Shown piece after piece: positions 35,858-46,161 of a DNA stretch of 64,000 nucleotides. The stretch is from Mesorhizobium sp. Lineage in GTDB: Bacteria > Pseudomonadota > Alphaproteobacteria > Rhizobiales > Rhizobiaceae. Under the pieces are notes generated by a model. It had not been told where the DNA came from and did not search any database. It was given only the letters and a program-made list of their open reading frames with translations. The DNA lies in NCBI GenBank assembly GCA_004017535.1, contig SAJS01000005.1, forward strand, positions 62,001-126,000, written 5' to 3'. Made by a program: the position numbers and the translations under genes. Numbering within the stretch: the first letter of the stretch is position 1; each line of letters opens with the position of its first letter.

Positions 35858-36703
35858 TCAAACGGCGTTGGTCAGCCGGACAAACTCTTCCACGCTCAGC
35901 GTTTCCGCCCGCCGCGTCGGGTCAATGCCGGCTCGTGTCAGCAAAGCCTCGCCGCCCAGGCTCTTCACGCTTTGCCTCAGCATCTTGCGGCGCTGGCCGA
36001 AGGCCGCCTCGGTGACACGGCCAAGCTTCTTGCCGTCGACGGGCAGGGGGGACGGGCGCGGCACCAGATGCACGACGGAGGACGTGACCTTGGGCGGCGG
36101 CGTGAAAGCCTGCGGCGGCACGTCGAAGGCGATCCTCGCCTCGGTGCGCCAGCCCGCCAGCACGCCGAGCCGGCCATAGGCGTCGCTGCCCGGACCCGCC
36201 GTGATGCGCTCCGCCACCTCGCGCTGGAACATCAGCGTCATCGACTGGTAGAAGGGCGGCCAGTCGTTGACCGTCAGCCAGCGGATCAGAAGCTCGGTTC
36301 CGATGTTGTAGGGCAGGTTGCAGGCGATCTTCACCGGCCCGCCATTGGCCGTGCCGGCAAGCGCGGCAAAATCCGTTTTCAGCGCATCGCCGGGAATGAC
36401 CTCCAGGCGACCGGGATAGTGGCTGGAAACTTCGGCCAGCGCTTCGAGGCAGCGCTCGTCGCGCTCGATGGCGATCACACGCCGCGCGCCGTTGAACAGC
36501 AGCGCCCGCGTTAGCCCGCCCGGGCCGGGACCGACCTCGATCACGGTCGCCCCGCTGAGATCGCCGGCAGCGCGGGCGATCTTGCTTGTCAGGTTGAGGT
36601 CAAGCAGGAAATTCTGCCCGAGCGCCTTCTTGGCCTGCAGCCCATGCCGCTCGATCACCGCGCGCAACGGCGGCAACCCGTCGATCGTCGTGCGCTCGTT
36701 CAA
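35858..36703 (-). CDS. rsmA: 16S rRNA dimethyladenosine transferase
   Basis: Dimethylates A1518 and A1519 at the 3' end of 16S rRNA late in 30S assembly; loss gives kasugamycin resistance (KsgA). A 281-residue SAM enzyme with motif [13 protein letters not shown] and the N6-adenine motif NLPYNI. It begins 7 nt after pdxA stops, continuing the lptF-lptG-lptD-surA-pdxA-rsmA order seen in many alphaproteobacteria. Confidence 0.96.
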   Translation of the reverse strand: MNERTTIDGLPPLRAVIERHGLQAKKALGQNFLLDLNLTSKIARAAGDLSGATVIEVGPGPGGLTRALLFNGARRVIAIERDERCLEALAEVSSHYPGRLEVIPGDALKTDFAALAGTANGGPVKIACNLPYNIGTELLIRWLTVNDWPPFYQSMTLMFQREVAERITAGPGSDAYGRLGVLAGWRTEARIAFDVPPQAFTPPPKVTSSVVHLVPRPSPLPVDGKKLGRVTEAAFGQRRKMLRQSVKSLGGEALLTRAGIDPTRRAETLSVEEFVRLTNAV

Positions 36704-36710
36704 GGCGTCC

Positions 36711-37745
36711 TCACGCGGCGGCGGCCCGCCGCCCGCTGTCGGCCAGCCGGCGCGCCAGCCTGAGCGCCGCGATCAGGCTGTCGGCGCGGGCAATGCCCCT
36801 GCCGGCGATATCGAAGGCGGTGCCGTGATCCGGCGAGGTGCGGATGAAGGGCAGGCCGAGCGTCACGTTGACCGCTTCGTCGAAGGCCAAGGTCTTGGCC
36901 GGGATCAGCGCCTGGTCGTGATACATGCACAGCGCCGCATCATAGGTGGCGCGCGCGCGTGGATGAAACATCGTGTCGGCCGGCAGCGGCCCAATCGCAT
37001 CGATGCCGTCCGCCTTCAGCGTCTCGACGGCCGGGGCGACGATTGCGGCATCCTCCTGGCCCATGGCGCCGCCTTCGCCGGCATGCGGGTTGAGCCCGGC
37101 GATCGCAAGCCTCGGCCGCGCGATGCCGAAGCGGCTCTTGAGATCGGCGGCGGTGATGCGCGCGACGGCGACGATCAGCTCCGTGGTGAGCACCTTCGGC
37201 ACTTCGGCCAGGGGGATATGGATGGTCACCGGAACGGTGCGCAGATCGGGTCCGGCCAGCAGCATCACCGGCGTAACCTCCTTGCCGGTGTGGCGCGAAG
37301 CCAGATGCGCCAGATATTCGGTGTGACCGGGAAAGCCGAATCCCGCATCGTAAAGCGGCTTCTTGGCGATCGGACAGGTGACCACCGCGGCGGCGCTGCC
37401 GGCGAGACAGTCGGCGACGGCCCGGTCGATGGCCTCGATGGTGCCGGCGGCATTGGCCGGATCCGGCTCTCCCGGGCTGTCGACATGGCGCGCATGGAGC
37501 GGCACGACGGGGAGCACACGGGCAAAATGATGCGCGGCCTGTCCGGGCAAGATCTCGGCAACCGTCACATTTGCGCCGACAAGGCGGGCGCGGGCTTTGA
37601 TGAGGGCCGGATCGGCCAGCAGATAGAAGGGCGGCACCCCGGCGCTGTCGCCCGCCTGCCAGGCGGCGATGGCGATTTCGGGTCCGATGCCCGAAGGGTC
37701 GCCGACACTGAGCGCCAGCGGCGCATCGGTCTTGCGCGGGCTCAT
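36711..37745 (-). CDS. pdxA: 4-hydroxythreonine-4-phosphate dehydrogenase
   Basis: NAD-dependent step of DXP-dependent pyridoxal phosphate synthesis. A 344-residue metal-dependent dehydrogenase with [12 protein letters not shown] near the N-terminus, [14 protein letters not shown], the metal ligands around [11 protein letters not shown], and [14 protein letters not shown] near the end. ATG 37745 was chosen; a longer open frame upstream runs through intergenic repeat. It is coupled to rsmA (7-nt gap). Confidence 0.95.
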   Translation of the reverse strand: MSPRKTDAPLALSVGDPSGIGPEIAIAAWQAGDSAGVPPFYLLADPALIKARARLVGANVTVAEILPGQAAHHFARVLPVVPLHARHVDSPGEPDPANAAGTIEAIDRAVADCLAGSAAAVVTCPIAKKPLYDAGFGFPGHTEYLAHLASRHTGKEVTPVMLLAGPDLRTVPVTIHIPLAEVPKVLTTELIVAVARITAADLKSRFGIARPRLAIAGLNPHAGEGGAMGQEDAAIVAPAVETLKADGIDAIGPLPADTMFHPRARATYDAALCMYHDQALIPAKTLAFDEAVNVTLGLPFIRTSPDHGTAFDIAGRGIARADSLIAALRLARRLADSGRRAAAA

Positions 37746-37782
37746 TGGGTGGGCTGACTGCGGTATCGCATGCTTGTCGCTC

Positions 37783-37989
37783 AGAGCATGACGCCGAAAA
37801 ATATGCTGCGGTTTTCGGACGACATCATGCTCCATTTCTCGAATTTGGGAGACGGATTCAGGCCGATCCGACCTGATGTCTCCGGCTCTAAGGCAATTCC
37901 AGGGAAAGTGTGAGCGGTTTTCCGCCCCGGGATTGCGTTGAAACAATGAGATAGAGCGGTTCGCCGTTTCCGTGAAACGGTGAAACGCT
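37783..37989. repeat. RIME-like mosaic element
   Basis: Contains GAGCATGACGCCGAAAA, a reverse GACATCATGCTC, the AATTCCAGGGAAAGTG block and GCGGTTCGCCGTTTCCGTG followed by GAAACGGTGAAACGCTC. The same modules appear in a different order at 60427-60590 and in part at 15750-15806. It fills the gap between surA and pdxA. Confidence 0.65.
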
Positions 37990-38913
37990 CTAACGTTCGA
38001 CGATCTTGGCCTTCTGCCGCAGCTCGGCGACATATTTCTTGCTGAGCTCGTCGGCGTCCTTGTCGCTGCTGCCCTCGGCCTGGAACACCATCTGCGCGGC
38101 CTTGTCGTCGGAGACCTCGCGCGAGGAGCAGATGCCGATGAATTCGACGCCGCGCTCGGTCTCGCGCGTCGGTGTCGCACCGCCGACCTTGGTGGCCTTG
38201 ATCTGCTCGGCCCAGTCGGTCGGCAGTTGCGGCGCCAGCACCCGGCCGAGATCGCGCACGGTAACGTCGAGCAGACCCTTGGCGAATTCGCGCGTGGTGC
38301 TGCAGCTGCTGAAGCGGGCACGCATGGCGTCGGCCTCGCGCTTGCGCTTGGCGAGCGTGGCGGCGCGCTCGGATGCCGGAACCACGAAGATCACCTGCTG
38401 CAGCATGTACTCCGTCGCCGTCGGCTTGGCGCCGCCCTTGTCGAGCATGCGCCGCACGGCGTCCTGCTCGGTCACCGAGCCGCCCTCGCCGGAGCGATAA
38501 CGCGCGCTGAGCGCCTGATTCCAGGCCATCTGGGCGCGGATGAATTCCTTGAAGTGTTCCTTGGTGACGCCCGACTGGCTCATGATCGCGTCGAGCTTGG
38601 CCAGCGGCATCTTGTTGCCCGAGGCGAAGCGCTGGTAGGCGGCGTCGACCTGCTGATCGGTGATGTGGATGCCGAGCCGCTTGGCCTCGGCCAGCCGCAG
38701 CGTCTGGTCGATCATCTCCTCCTTGGCATCGCCTTTCTTGTGCTGGAGCTTGAAGAAGGCGGCGCGGTGCGCGATGTCGCCGGTGGTGATCGGTATGCCG
38801 TTGACGACATATTTGATCTCCGCGGCGAAAGCCGGCTGTACAACAGCCGTGACCGAAACCGAGCTCGCCGCCACCAGAAGCGCCAATCCTGCCGAAAACA
38901 GGTATTTCCTCAT
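37990..38913 (-). CDS. SurA-like periplasmic chaperone/peptidyl-prolyl isomerase
   Basis: A 307-residue exported protein with an N-terminal signal peptide ([20 protein letters not shown]) and a SurA N-terminal domain ([19 protein letters not shown]). A divergent single parvulin-like region follows. Two later cysteines (SSCSTTREF and GICSSREV) could pair. Its place between lptD and pdxA matches surA, which escorts beta-barrel proteins such as LptD to the Bam complex. It is shorter than E. coli SurA (one rather than two isomerase domains), usual in rhizobia. Confidence 0.85.
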   Translation of the reverse strand: MRKYLFSAGLALLVAASSVSVTAVVQPAFAAEIKYVVNGIPITTGDIAHRAAFFKLQHKKGDAKEEMIDQTLRLAEAKRLGIHITDQQVDAAYQRFASGNKMPLAKLDAIMSQSGVTKEHFKEFIRAQMAWNQALSARYRSGEGGSVTEQDAVRRMLDKGGAKPTATEYMLQQVIFVVPASERAATLAKRKREADAMRARFSSCSTTREFAKGLLDVTVRDLGRVLAPQLPTDWAEQIKATKVGGATPTRETERGVEFIGICSSREVSDDKAAQMVFQAEGSSDKDADELSKKYVAELRQKAKIVER

Positions 38914-39132
38914 CTTACCTTCCAATTTCCCCGCCCCAATTTGTCGGCACGACAGCGCCGCGCGTCCTCCGAACGCCTGCGCGCTGCAGCCGACCCCATG
39001 CCTGTCCTATGCGGCGAAACGATGTCGCCAGCGCATGGCCCCGAGAATCACCGCATTTTCGGGGGTTCACGCTCCAAATCAAGACCAAAGCATCATTGGC
39101 GCCTGGCTCGCGGGCCACGCACCGGCCTTCGG

Positions 39133-41547
39133 TTACTGGATGGTATCGATCGCGCTCGTCGACGAGCCGAAATCGCCCAGCGTGCGGAACGACAGGTTGA
39201 AGCCGATATTCTGCGACACTTCCTTGGTTACGGTGTCGCGTGTCTGCGAATAGGTCATGATGTAGGTGAAGCAGGAATCGTTGTAGGCGAAGCCGACCCC
39301 GTCCTTGACCAGCACGTTGCTCTGGAGGTCATAGGTGCCGGTGCCGAACAGCCGCCAGTTCTGCGCCAGATGCGTCGAGGCGCCGAGCGTGACTTCATGG
39401 CGGTCGGTGGTGAAGCCATAGAGCGGCTGCGCCTCGATGAAGGCATATTTGGCGCTGAGCGATATCGGCAGGCTGGAATAGGCGGCCTTCACTTCGGCTC
39501 GCCTGACCTCGAATGTCTGCTCGTCGAAACGCCCGCTCACCGAGCCGGAAAAACCGCTCGGGCTGTTGAAGCCGACGAGGCCGACATAGTCCGAGGTCCG
39601 TTTGTCCAGGCCGGACTCGGCTCCGACATTGACCAGATCGGGCGCGGCGAAGGAGTTCTCGCCCGCGAGCTGGTAGGACTGGCCGAAGATGGCATTCGTG
39701 GCCCAGCCATTGTCATAGGCGCCAGAATAGCGGAAGCCGACATTGGCGCGCGTGCCGCCTTCGATCCGGTCATAGCCGGAGAATTTATCGCGCTCGAACA
39801 GCGTCGTGGCGTCGAAGACGAAGCTCTGCGCGTCTTCGTTCGGAACGGCCAGTCCGCCGACATATTGCTCGTTCGGACGCAAGAAGACCTGCGCGGTCGG
39901 CTCCAGGACATGGCTGGAGCTGGGCATCGAGAACAGCAGCGGCCACCGCGCCTCGAGGCCGAGGGTCGCCATGTAGCGGGCAAGCGACGAGCGCATGTCG
40001 ACGTCTTGGCCGAGATTCGTGCCCATCTGGTTGACGGCATCGAGCGAAGCCTGATTGGCGTTGACATAGCCGGCGTCGCCGCGGAAGGCGAGCAGCGGAG
40101 TCAACTGCAGACCGCCATCGGTGGTGAAGGTGCGCTTCCACTCGGCCTCGGCGGTGAGCCGGCTCGATTCGCCTTCGATGCCGCGCACGTTGTTGATCGA
40201 ATCCGGGTCGCTGGCTTTAGCGAGCACGGCGTCCAGCCGGTTGCGGCTGATCACGCGCGTGTTCACGTTGAACGACAACTGGCCACCGGCCACCGACGTG
40301 TCGGGGATGTAGGCATAGTCGAGCGACGGCAGCACCCAGGGCTGCTTGGCGGAGCGCGACGTGGGATCGCTGGAGAGCGTGTCTTCCTGCACCTCGAAGC
40401 GCATGGCGCGGACGTCGAAGTAGTTGCGGTCGCTCAAGCCCGTCAAATAGATCGACGACTGATGGACGAGGTCGCTGAAGCCGTCGATGTTGTAGGTGCG
40501 CGAGAAATTCTTGTCCGTCTGCAGCAGCACATCCCAGCCGAAGTCCCACCGCTCGTTGATGGCGAACTGGCCCGTGGTGCCCATCATGCCGCGGAACTTG
40601 TTCGGATCGCCGGGCTCGCCTGAATCGACGGTGGGGCGATTGCCGGTGCCGATAAAGGCGTCGGGATCCTGCTGGTTGATGCCGGCGATCTTCAGCGTGT
40701 ACTGGCCGTTGTTGAAGCGCTGGCGCCACTCGGCCTCGCCGAGGAAGCCCTGCTTGGTATAGCCACTGCCGGTGACGGTCAGGTCATAGGTCGGGGACAG
40801 CGCGAAATAATAGGGGACTTTGACGCCGACGCCGAGATGGTTGTTGTAGACGATGCCGGGGATCAGGAAGCCGCTCTTGTGCTTCACGGTCGGGTCGGCG
40901 ATCTCGAAGGCGGGCAGATAGGCAAGCGGGAAGCCGAAGAATTCGAAATTCGAATTTTCGAAGCGGACCGTCTTCTTCTCGCCGTTCCAGATGATCTTGC
41001 GTGCCTTGATGCGCCAGGTCGGCGCTTTATCCGGCTTGTCCTCGCAAGGCTCGCAGGCGGTGTAGACGCCATTGTGGAAGGTGGTCAGCACGCCGCCCAT
41101 GCGCTCGCCGCTCTCGGCGGCGAAATAGGCCTTGTCGATCGTCTCGACGCGCAACGCGTTGGTGAACCCGTCGGCGAAGTCGTCGGTGATGTCGATATGG
41201 TCGGAATTGATCTTGGTGCCGTCGCTGTTGATGAGCTCGACGGCGCCGCTCGCGACGAGGCGCTTGGTGTCGCGGTTGTACACCACGCGCTGGGCGACCA
41301 GCTTGTTGCCGCCATAGTCGATCTGCACGCCGCCGACGGCCGTCACCGTATGCTGGTCGTTGTCATAGACAAGTGTATCGGCGGCCAGAAGCATCTGCGT
41401 GCCGGACGGGACGGGCTTGGCAGCGATGGTCTGCGCCTGTGCGGGTGCCGTCGGCACCGCACAAGCGAACAGACATGCCAAGGCGGTCGCCCCATAAAGG
41501 CGTGCCAAACCGGCCTGCCTATGGCTGCGCAAAACCGCCTCCCTCAC
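39133..41547 (-). CDS. lptD: LPS-assembly outer-membrane protein LptD
   Basis: An 804-residue outer-membrane beta-barrel that inserts lipopolysaccharide with LptE. A signal peptide (ATALACLFACAVPTAPAQA) is followed by the OstA jellyroll domain (LLAADTLVYDNDQHTVTAVGG) and a long barrel of aromatic/alternating strands. Cysteines occur as Cys-x2-Cys (TACEPCEDK) and near the C-terminus (NDSCFTYIM), fitting the disulfide pattern required for function. The GTG start overlaps the lptG stop as TAGTG, so it is translationally coupled. Confidence 0.93.
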   Translation of the reverse strand: MREAVLRSHRQAGLARLYGATALACLFACAVPTAPAQAQTIAAKPVPSGTQMLLAADTLVYDNDQHTVTAVGGVQIDYGGNKLVAQRVVYNRDTKRLVASGAVELINSDGTKINSDHIDITDDFADGFTNALRVETIDKAYFAAESGERMGGVLTTFHNGVYTACEPCEDKPDKAPTWRIKARKIIWNGEKKTVRFENSNFEFFGFPLAYLPAFEIADPTVKHKSGFLIPGIVYNNHLGVGVKVPYYFALSPTYDLTVTGSGYTKQGFLGEAEWRQRFNNGQYTLKIAGINQQDPDAFIGTGNRPTVDSGEPGDPNKFRGMMGTTGQFAINERWDFGWDVLLQTDKNFSRTYNIDGFSDLVHQSSIYLTGLSDRNYFDVRAMRFEVQEDTLSSDPTSRSAKQPWVLPSLDYAYIPDTSVAGGQLSFNVNTRVISRNRLDAVLAKASDPDSINNVRGIEGESSRLTAEAEWKRTFTTDGGLQLTPLLAFRGDAGYVNANQASLDAVNQMGTNLGQDVDMRSSLARYMATLGLEARWPLLFSMPSSSHVLEPTAQVFLRPNEQYVGGLAVPNEDAQSFVFDATTLFERDKFSGYDRIEGGTRANVGFRYSGAYDNGWATNAIFGQSYQLAGENSFAAPDLVNVGAESGLDKRTSDYVGLVGFNSPSGFSGSVSGRFDEQTFEVRRAEVKAAYSSLPISLSAKYAFIEAQPLYGFTTDRHEVTLGASTHLAQNWRLFGTGTYDLQSNVLVKDGVGFAYNDSCFTYIMTYSQTRDTVTKEVSQNIGFNLSFRTLGDFGSSTSAIDTIQ

Positions 41548-42629
41548 TAGCCGTCTTCCTTGTATAGCAGAAACGTCACCCCAAAGAACATAGCCACGAC
41601 GACCGGAACCCATGCAGCCACCACCGTAGGAACGAATCCGGCCACACCGAACGCCTTGACCAGTACCGAAACGACATAAAGCAGAAAGCCGGCCACGACG
41701 CCACCCAGAATCATCGTTGCCGACTGCCCCATTCGCGCAAATCGCATTGAAACCGTTGCAGCAATCAGCGTCATGGCGACGAGAAGGAACGGCAACGCCA
41801 CCAGCGAATCAAACTGCATGGCGAAGGCATTTGCCTTGAGCCCAAAGGAACGGGCAACCTCGATCTTGCGCGGCAGCTCGTAGAAAGGGATGGTTTCCGG
41901 GCGCGCCAGGCGCTCCTGAACGAATTCCGGCTTGAGGTTGGTCGGCACCTTGTCGGTCGCCAGCGTCTGGATATTGCCCGCCTTGAAGACCTTGACGTCC
42001 TGCAATTCCCAGTAACCGTCGCGCAGGAAGGCCTTGGCCGCGTCCTTGCGCTCGGCGATGTTGCCCTGCGGGTCGAGGATGAAGAACACCGCGTCCGCCA
42101 TCTCCAGCCCCTGATTGAGGATGGCGCGGGCGCCGATGATGGTGTCGCCTGATTCGGTCTTTTGCCTGAGCCAAGGCGTGACGTTGGTGGTGACGGCATT
42201 CGATTTGCCGGCCCTGAGGTCGTTCTCCATCTGCTCGGACCAGGAAAAGCCATGCGCGGCGATGGGGTTCATCACGGCCACCGACAGCACGCCGAACATC
42301 AGCGCGCCGACGCAGCACGGAAACAGGAACTGCCAGGCCGAAACGCCGGCCGAGCGCGCGATCACCAGCTCGTAGCGGCGGTTGAGCGACACAAGCGTCG
42401 CCATCGCCGAGAACAGCCCGACGAACGGCACGGTCTGCAGCATGATCATCGGCATCCTGAGCGCCGAAATGGCGAAGGCCGTGCCATAAGTGAACCCCGG
42501 CAGCCCGGTCGTGCGGCCGGAGAGCTCGGTGAAATCGATCAGGAACACCAGCGCCAGCAGGCCCAGAAAGAACCAGAAGGTGATCGAGACGTAGCGGAAG
42601 AAGAAATAGCGGCCCAGCGTCCAGCCCAT
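41547..42629 (-). CDS. lptG: LPS export ABC transporter permease LptG
   Basis: A 360-residue inner-membrane permease of the LptB2FG complex, which extracts LPS from the inner membrane. It has six helices in two sets of three around a periplasmic beta-jellyroll (residues about 140-265). The coupling-helix region RRYELVIARSAGVSAW is present. ATG 42629 is 2 nt after the lptF stop. The stop overlaps the lptD start (TAGTG). No lptB lies in the window, as usual for rhizobia. Confidence 0.94.
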   Translation of the reverse strand: MGWTLGRYFFFRYVSITFWFFLGLLALVFLIDFTELSGRTTGLPGFTYGTAFAISALRMPMIMLQTVPFVGLFSAMATLVSLNRRYELVIARSAGVSAWQFLFPCCVGALMFGVLSVAVMNPIAAHGFSWSEQMENDLRAGKSNAVTTNVTPWLRQKTESGDTIIGARAILNQGLEMADAVFFILDPQGNIAERKDAAKAFLRDGYWELQDVKVFKAGNIQTLATDKVPTNLKPEFVQERLARPETIPFYELPRKIEVARSFGLKANAFAMQFDSLVALPFLLVAMTLIAATVSMRFARMGQSATMILGGVVAGFLLYVVSVLVKAFGVAGFVPTVVAAWVPVVVAMFFGVTFLLYKEDG

Positions 42630-42631
42630 GG

Positions 42632-43828
42632 TCAGGCTCCCTGGCCGGAAGTGCGCCGCGCAAGCCACAGCTTGAATGCCGTCCAGTTGTCGCTGGTGCG
42701 CTTGGCGAGGTTGGTCAGCCAGTCCGCCCAGCTGACCGGCAATTCCATGGTGCGGGACGAGACGATGAACCAGATCGAAACCGCGGACGCAATCAGCGGT
42801 ATGCCGTAGAGCAGGTAGATATAGTACGAGACCCTGTCGGCCTTGCCGGCGGCGAAGAAGCCCAGCCATCGCACGAAAAGCGCTATCGCGATCGCCGTGA
42901 TCAACGGGTTGATGCGTGCTTCGCGATGCGAGCGCGCATCGCCCGCGACGGCCAGCGCAATCAGCGCGAACACCAGCGAATAGGACCACTCGGCGAAGCG
43001 CTGGTTGAGCTCCGCGCGGTAGCTGCCCGGTTCGCGCTGGAACATCTTGTCGTTGGGATCCGGGTTGAGCAGATACGCCGTCGTGCGGTCCTTGGGCAAA
43101 AGCGTGATGTCGTTCGCAGCCGATAGGAAGGCGGACATGTCGAAGGCGTAAGAGGTGAAGCGGATGACCGAGAGGTCGCCGGTGACCGATTTGCGGTTGA
43201 TGACGCCATCATTCATCATCAGCACCTTCTCGTCGCCTTTTTCGACGATGCTGCCGGTCTTGGCGTAATAGGTGAGGCTGGCGCCTTCCTCACGTGAATC
43301 GGCGACGAAGATGCCGCCGAGCCGGTTGCCGGGAAGCCGCTCGCCGACCTGCAGGTAGAGGCCCTCGTCGATCTTGCGGAACGTGCCTTCCTGGATGATC
43401 AGCGACACGAGGTCGGCGCGCGAAGCCGCCACCAGCTGGCGGTTCTTCTGCCTGGCATAGGGGTCGACGGCGTTGTCGACGATGAAGGAAAAGGCGCAAG
43501 CCGCGATCGCGAGCAGCAGGATCGGCCGCGCGATGGTCCAGCGCGAGGCGCCCGCGGCGCTGAGCACGGCGAGCTCCGAATCGGTGTTCATGGCGCTCAG
43601 CGTCTGCGCCACCGCCACCACCAGCGCGAACGGCACCACGATCGGGATGATCGAGGGAATGATCAGCGCCGCGACCTCGAAGAAGGTCAGCGCCGACTGG
43701 CCGTTGTCGGTGACGAGGTCGATCTTGGCCAGCACCTGCGTCGTCCACACGATCGCCAGCGTCCAGACCAGCGCGGCGAGGAACATCGTCAGCGCGCGGC
43801 GCATGATGTAGCGTTCAACGACCTTCAT
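42632..43828 (-). CDS. lptF: LPS export ABC transporter permease LptF
   Basis: A 398-residue partner of LptG with the same fold: helices 1-3 (TMFLAALVWTLAIVWTT, ALIIPSIIPIVVPFALVVAV, ARPILLLAIAACAFSF), a periplasmic jellyroll and helices 4-6. DSELAVLSAAGASRW is the coupling helix contacting LptB. It has a 35-residue basic C-terminal extension. First gene of the lptFGD-surA-pdxA-rsmA unit; the promoter should lie in the 377-nt gap shared with the divergent pepA. Confidence 0.94.
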   Translation of the reverse strand: MKVVERYIMRRALTMFLAALVWTLAIVWTTQVLAKIDLVTDNGQSALTFFEVAALIIPSIIPIVVPFALVVAVAQTLSAMNTDSELAVLSAAGASRWTIARPILLLAIAACAFSFIVDNAVDPYARQKNRQLVAASRADLVSLIIQEGTFRKIDEGLYLQVGERLPGNRLGGIFVADSREEGASLTYYAKTGSIVEKGDEKVLMMNDGVINRKSVTGDLSVIRFTSYAFDMSAFLSAANDITLLPKDRTTAYLLNPDPNDKMFQREPGSYRAELNQRFAEWSYSLVFALIALAVAGDARSHREARINPLITAIAIALFVRWLGFFAAGKADRVSYYIYLLYGIPLIASAVSIWFIVSSRTMELPVSWADWLTNLAKRTSDNWTAFKLWLARRTSGQGA

Positions 43829-44205
43829 GAAGGCTTTTCTCGATTTTGCCGAACGGCATCATGCCCGTCGACAAGGTAGTCATCCGGCGTCGCCCGCACA
43901 ACTGCGTCATAGCCGGCTCGCTCCGGTTTGTCGCCCCACGCCACATGCCCCGGCGCGGCGGAGTCTCCGCGCCAATGGATAAGAAATGCAAAACATCGAT
44001 GGTTAACAGTAGGTTGCGGCAGCAAGCTGAGGTCGTGCCGAGGCGAATCCTTTGTCTATGGTGGCGCTGATATAGGCAGCGATTTCGGCCAAAGTCTTGC
44101 CAAATGGCTGAAAACGACCAAATGTCGCGCACGCTTGCCAAACCGTTTGCTCGCTGAAAATTACCTTTGCCGGCACCTTACGGCCATCCCCGAAAGCAGG
44201 ACCTG
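43829..44205. promoter_or_regulatory. divergent lptF/pepA promoter region
   Basis: A 377-nt gap with no gene. It holds a perfect 7-bp stem GGCGCGG (43952-43958) / CCGCGCC (43967-43973) without a T-run, and a direct repeat CTTGCCAAA at 44096-44104 and 44134-44142, 38 bp apart on the pepA side. No confident -35/-10 pair was found. Confidence 0.4.
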
Positions 44206-45708
44206 ATGACGTTGAGACCATCCATTTCTTTCGCCAAATTCGCCGCGCCGAAAAAGGGCAGCGTCTTCGTGCTCGCCGCCGATGGCGGCGGGCTCGGCGA
44301 GGCGGCAAAGGCCTGCGATCCCGCCGGTGCGTTGGCTCGCGCGTTTCCGGTCGCCGATTTCTCCGGCAAGTTCGCGAGCTCCGCCGAGGTGCTGGCGCCG
44401 GAAGGAACGTCCGTCGACCGGCTGGTGGCGATCGGCGCCGGCAAGGTGTCGGCCCTCGACGACAATGCCTGGCTGAAGCTCGGGGGTGCTGCCGCCGCTT
44501 CGCTGCGCAAGGCGACCGAGGTGGCCGTGATCCTCGATCTGCCGGACCTGCAGGCTGATGGCCGCCAGGCGGCGAGCCTCGCCGCCGGCATCCTGCTGCG
44601 CAGCTACGCCTTCGACAAATACAAGACCAGGAAAGACAAGGACGACGGCCAATCCGACGCGAAGGCCGCCAAGCCCGCCAAGGTCATGATCCACTGCGCC
44701 GATCCGGCCGCCGCGAAGAAGGCCTTTGCCGGCGAGGAAGCGGTGGTCGACGGCGTGCTTCTGGCGCGCGACCTCGTCAACGAGCCGGCCAATGTGCTGG
44801 GGCCTGTCGATTTCGCCGAGCGCGTCAAGGCGCTGGAGGCGCTCGGCGTCGAGGTCGAGATCCTCACCGAAAAGGAGATGAAGAAGCTCGGCATGGGCTC
44901 GCTGCTCGGCGTGGCGCAAGGCTCGCCGCGCGGCGCCCGCCTTGTGGTGATGCGCTGGAGCGGCGGCAAGGCCAAGGACGCCCCGCTTGCCTTCATCGGC
45001 AAGGGCGTCACCTTCGACACCGGCGGCAATTCGATGAAACCGGCCTCGGGCATGGAGGACATGAAAGGCGACATGGGCGGCGCGGCCGCCGTCACCGGGC
45101 TGATCCATGCGCTCGCGGCGCGCAAGGCCAAGGCCAATGTCGTCGGGGTCATCGGCCTTGTCGAGAACTCGGTAGACGGTCACGCGCAGCGTCCGGGAGA
45201 CGTCGTCACCTCGATGTCGGGCCAGACGATCGAGGTGCTCAACACCGACGCCGAAGGCCGCCTCGTGCTGGCCGACGCGCTCTGGTACACCAACGACCGC
45301 TTCAAGCCGAAATTCATGGTGAACCTGGCGACGCTGACCGGCGCCATCATGGTGGCGCTCGGCCAGCATTATGCCGGCCTGTTCTCCAACAATGACGAAC
45401 TGGCGGGCAGGCTCTTCGGCGCCGGCCAGGCCAGCCAGGAGCGGCTGTGGCGCATGCCGCTCGGCCCCGAATACGACAAGCTGATCGATTCCAAGAACGC
45501 CGACATGAAGAACATCGGCGGCCGCTATGGCGGCGCCATCATCGCGGCTCAGTTCCTGCAGCGTTTCGTCAAGGACACGCCTTGGGCGCATCTCGACATT
45601 GCCGGCACAGCGATGGGCGCGCCGTCCAGCGAGATCAACCAGTCCTGGGGCTCGGGTTTTGGCGTGCGCCTGCTTGATAGGCTGGTGCGCGATCACTACG
45701 AAGGGTAG
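44206..45708 (+). CDS. pepA: leucyl aminopeptidase (M17)
   Basis: A 500-residue hexameric cytosolic aminopeptidase with two zinc or manganese ions. The C-terminal catalytic domain shows [27 protein letters not shown] and the M17 signature [14 protein letters not shown] with its Asp/Glu ligands and Arg. ATG 44206 gives MTLRPSISF; a start 13 codons earlier is unlikely. holC follows 3 nt after the stop, a pairing conserved in proteobacteria. Confidence 0.95.
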   Translation: MTLRPSISFAKFAAPKKGSVFVLAADGGGLGEAAKACDPAGALARAFPVADFSGKFASSAEVLAPEGTSVDRLVAIGAGKVSALDDNAWLKLGGAAAASLRKATEVAVILDLPDLQADGRQAASLAAGILLRSYAFDKYKTRKDKDDGQSDAKAAKPAKVMIHCADPAAAKKAFAGEEAVVDGVLLARDLVNEPANVLGPVDFAERVKALEALGVEVEILTEKEMKKLGMGSLLGVAQGSPRGARLVVMRWSGGKAKDAPLAFIGKGVTFDTGGNSMKPASGMEDMKGDMGGAAAVTGLIHALAARKAKANVVGVIGLVENSVDGHAQRPGDVVTSMSGQTIEVLNTDAEGRLVLADALWYTNDRFKPKFMVNLATLTGAIMVALGQHYAGLFSNNDELAGRLFGAGQASQERLWRMPLGPEYDKLIDSKNADMKNIGGRYGGAIIAAQFLQRFVKDTPWAHLDIAGTAMGAPSSEINQSWGSGFGVRLLDRLVRDHYEG

Positions 45709-45711
45709 GGG

Positions 45712-46161
45712 ATGGCCGACATCCTGTTCTACCATTTGACCGAATCGACGCTGGAGGAGGCACTCCCGGGCCTGCTCGAGCGCAGCGTCGAGCGCGGCTG
45801 GCGAGCGGTGGTGCAGACGGGCACGGAAGAGCGCCGCGACGCGCTCGACCAGCATCTGTGGATTTTCCGCGACGATTCTTTCCTTGCGCACGCCACCGAC
45901 CGCGAGGCCTATCCGGCCGAGCAGCCGGTCCTGCTTACCACAAGCGAGGGCAACCAGAACGCCGCGCAGATCCGCTTCCTGGTCGACGGCGCAAGCCCGC
46001 CCGAGCTATCGGGATACGAGCGCGCCGTCTTCCTGTTCGATGGCCATGACGCAGCACAGCTCGAAGCCGCCCGCGGCTACTGGAAGACGATGAAGGAAGC
46101 CGGCCACGCCGTGACCTATTGGCAGCAGACCCCGGACCGGCGCTGGGAGCGCAAGGCTTAG
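45712..46161 (+). CDS. holC: DNA polymerase III chi subunit
   Basis: A 149-residue chi subunit linking the clamp loader to SSB. The fold landmarks are LFYHLTESTLEEALPGLLERSVERGWRAVV, the LDQHLWIFRDDSFLAH segment and QPVLLTTSEGNQNAAQIRFLVDGA. GYWKTMKEAGHAVTYWQQ ends the domain. It sits 3 nt after pepA; its stop overlaps the convergent LysR stop by 4 nt. Confidence 0.93.
   Translation: MADILFYHLTESTLEEALPGLLERSVERGWRAVVQTGTEERRDALDQHLWIFRDDSFLAHATDREAYPAEQPVLLTTSEGNQNAAQIRFLVDGASPPELSGYERAVFLFDGHDAAQLEAARGYWKTMKEAGHAVTYWQQTPDRRWERKA

Noticed and set aside
37746..38321. N-terminal extension of PdxA through 38321
   Set aside because: The extra sequence crosses a RIME-like repeat and overlaps surA; family length fits ATG 37745.
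38227..40623. Long plus-strand frame opposite surA-like and lptD
   Set aside because: Shadow of GC3-biased codons; lptD and surA-like show signal peptides and family motifs.
43952..43973. Hairpin between lptF and pepA as a terminator
   Set aside because: No T-run on either side and both genes diverge from it, so termination is not needed there; kept only as a structural note.
44161..45891. Long minus-strand open frame opposite pepA
   Set aside because: The composition is typical of antisense translation of a GC-rich gene, and pepA has all catalytic motifs on the plus strand.
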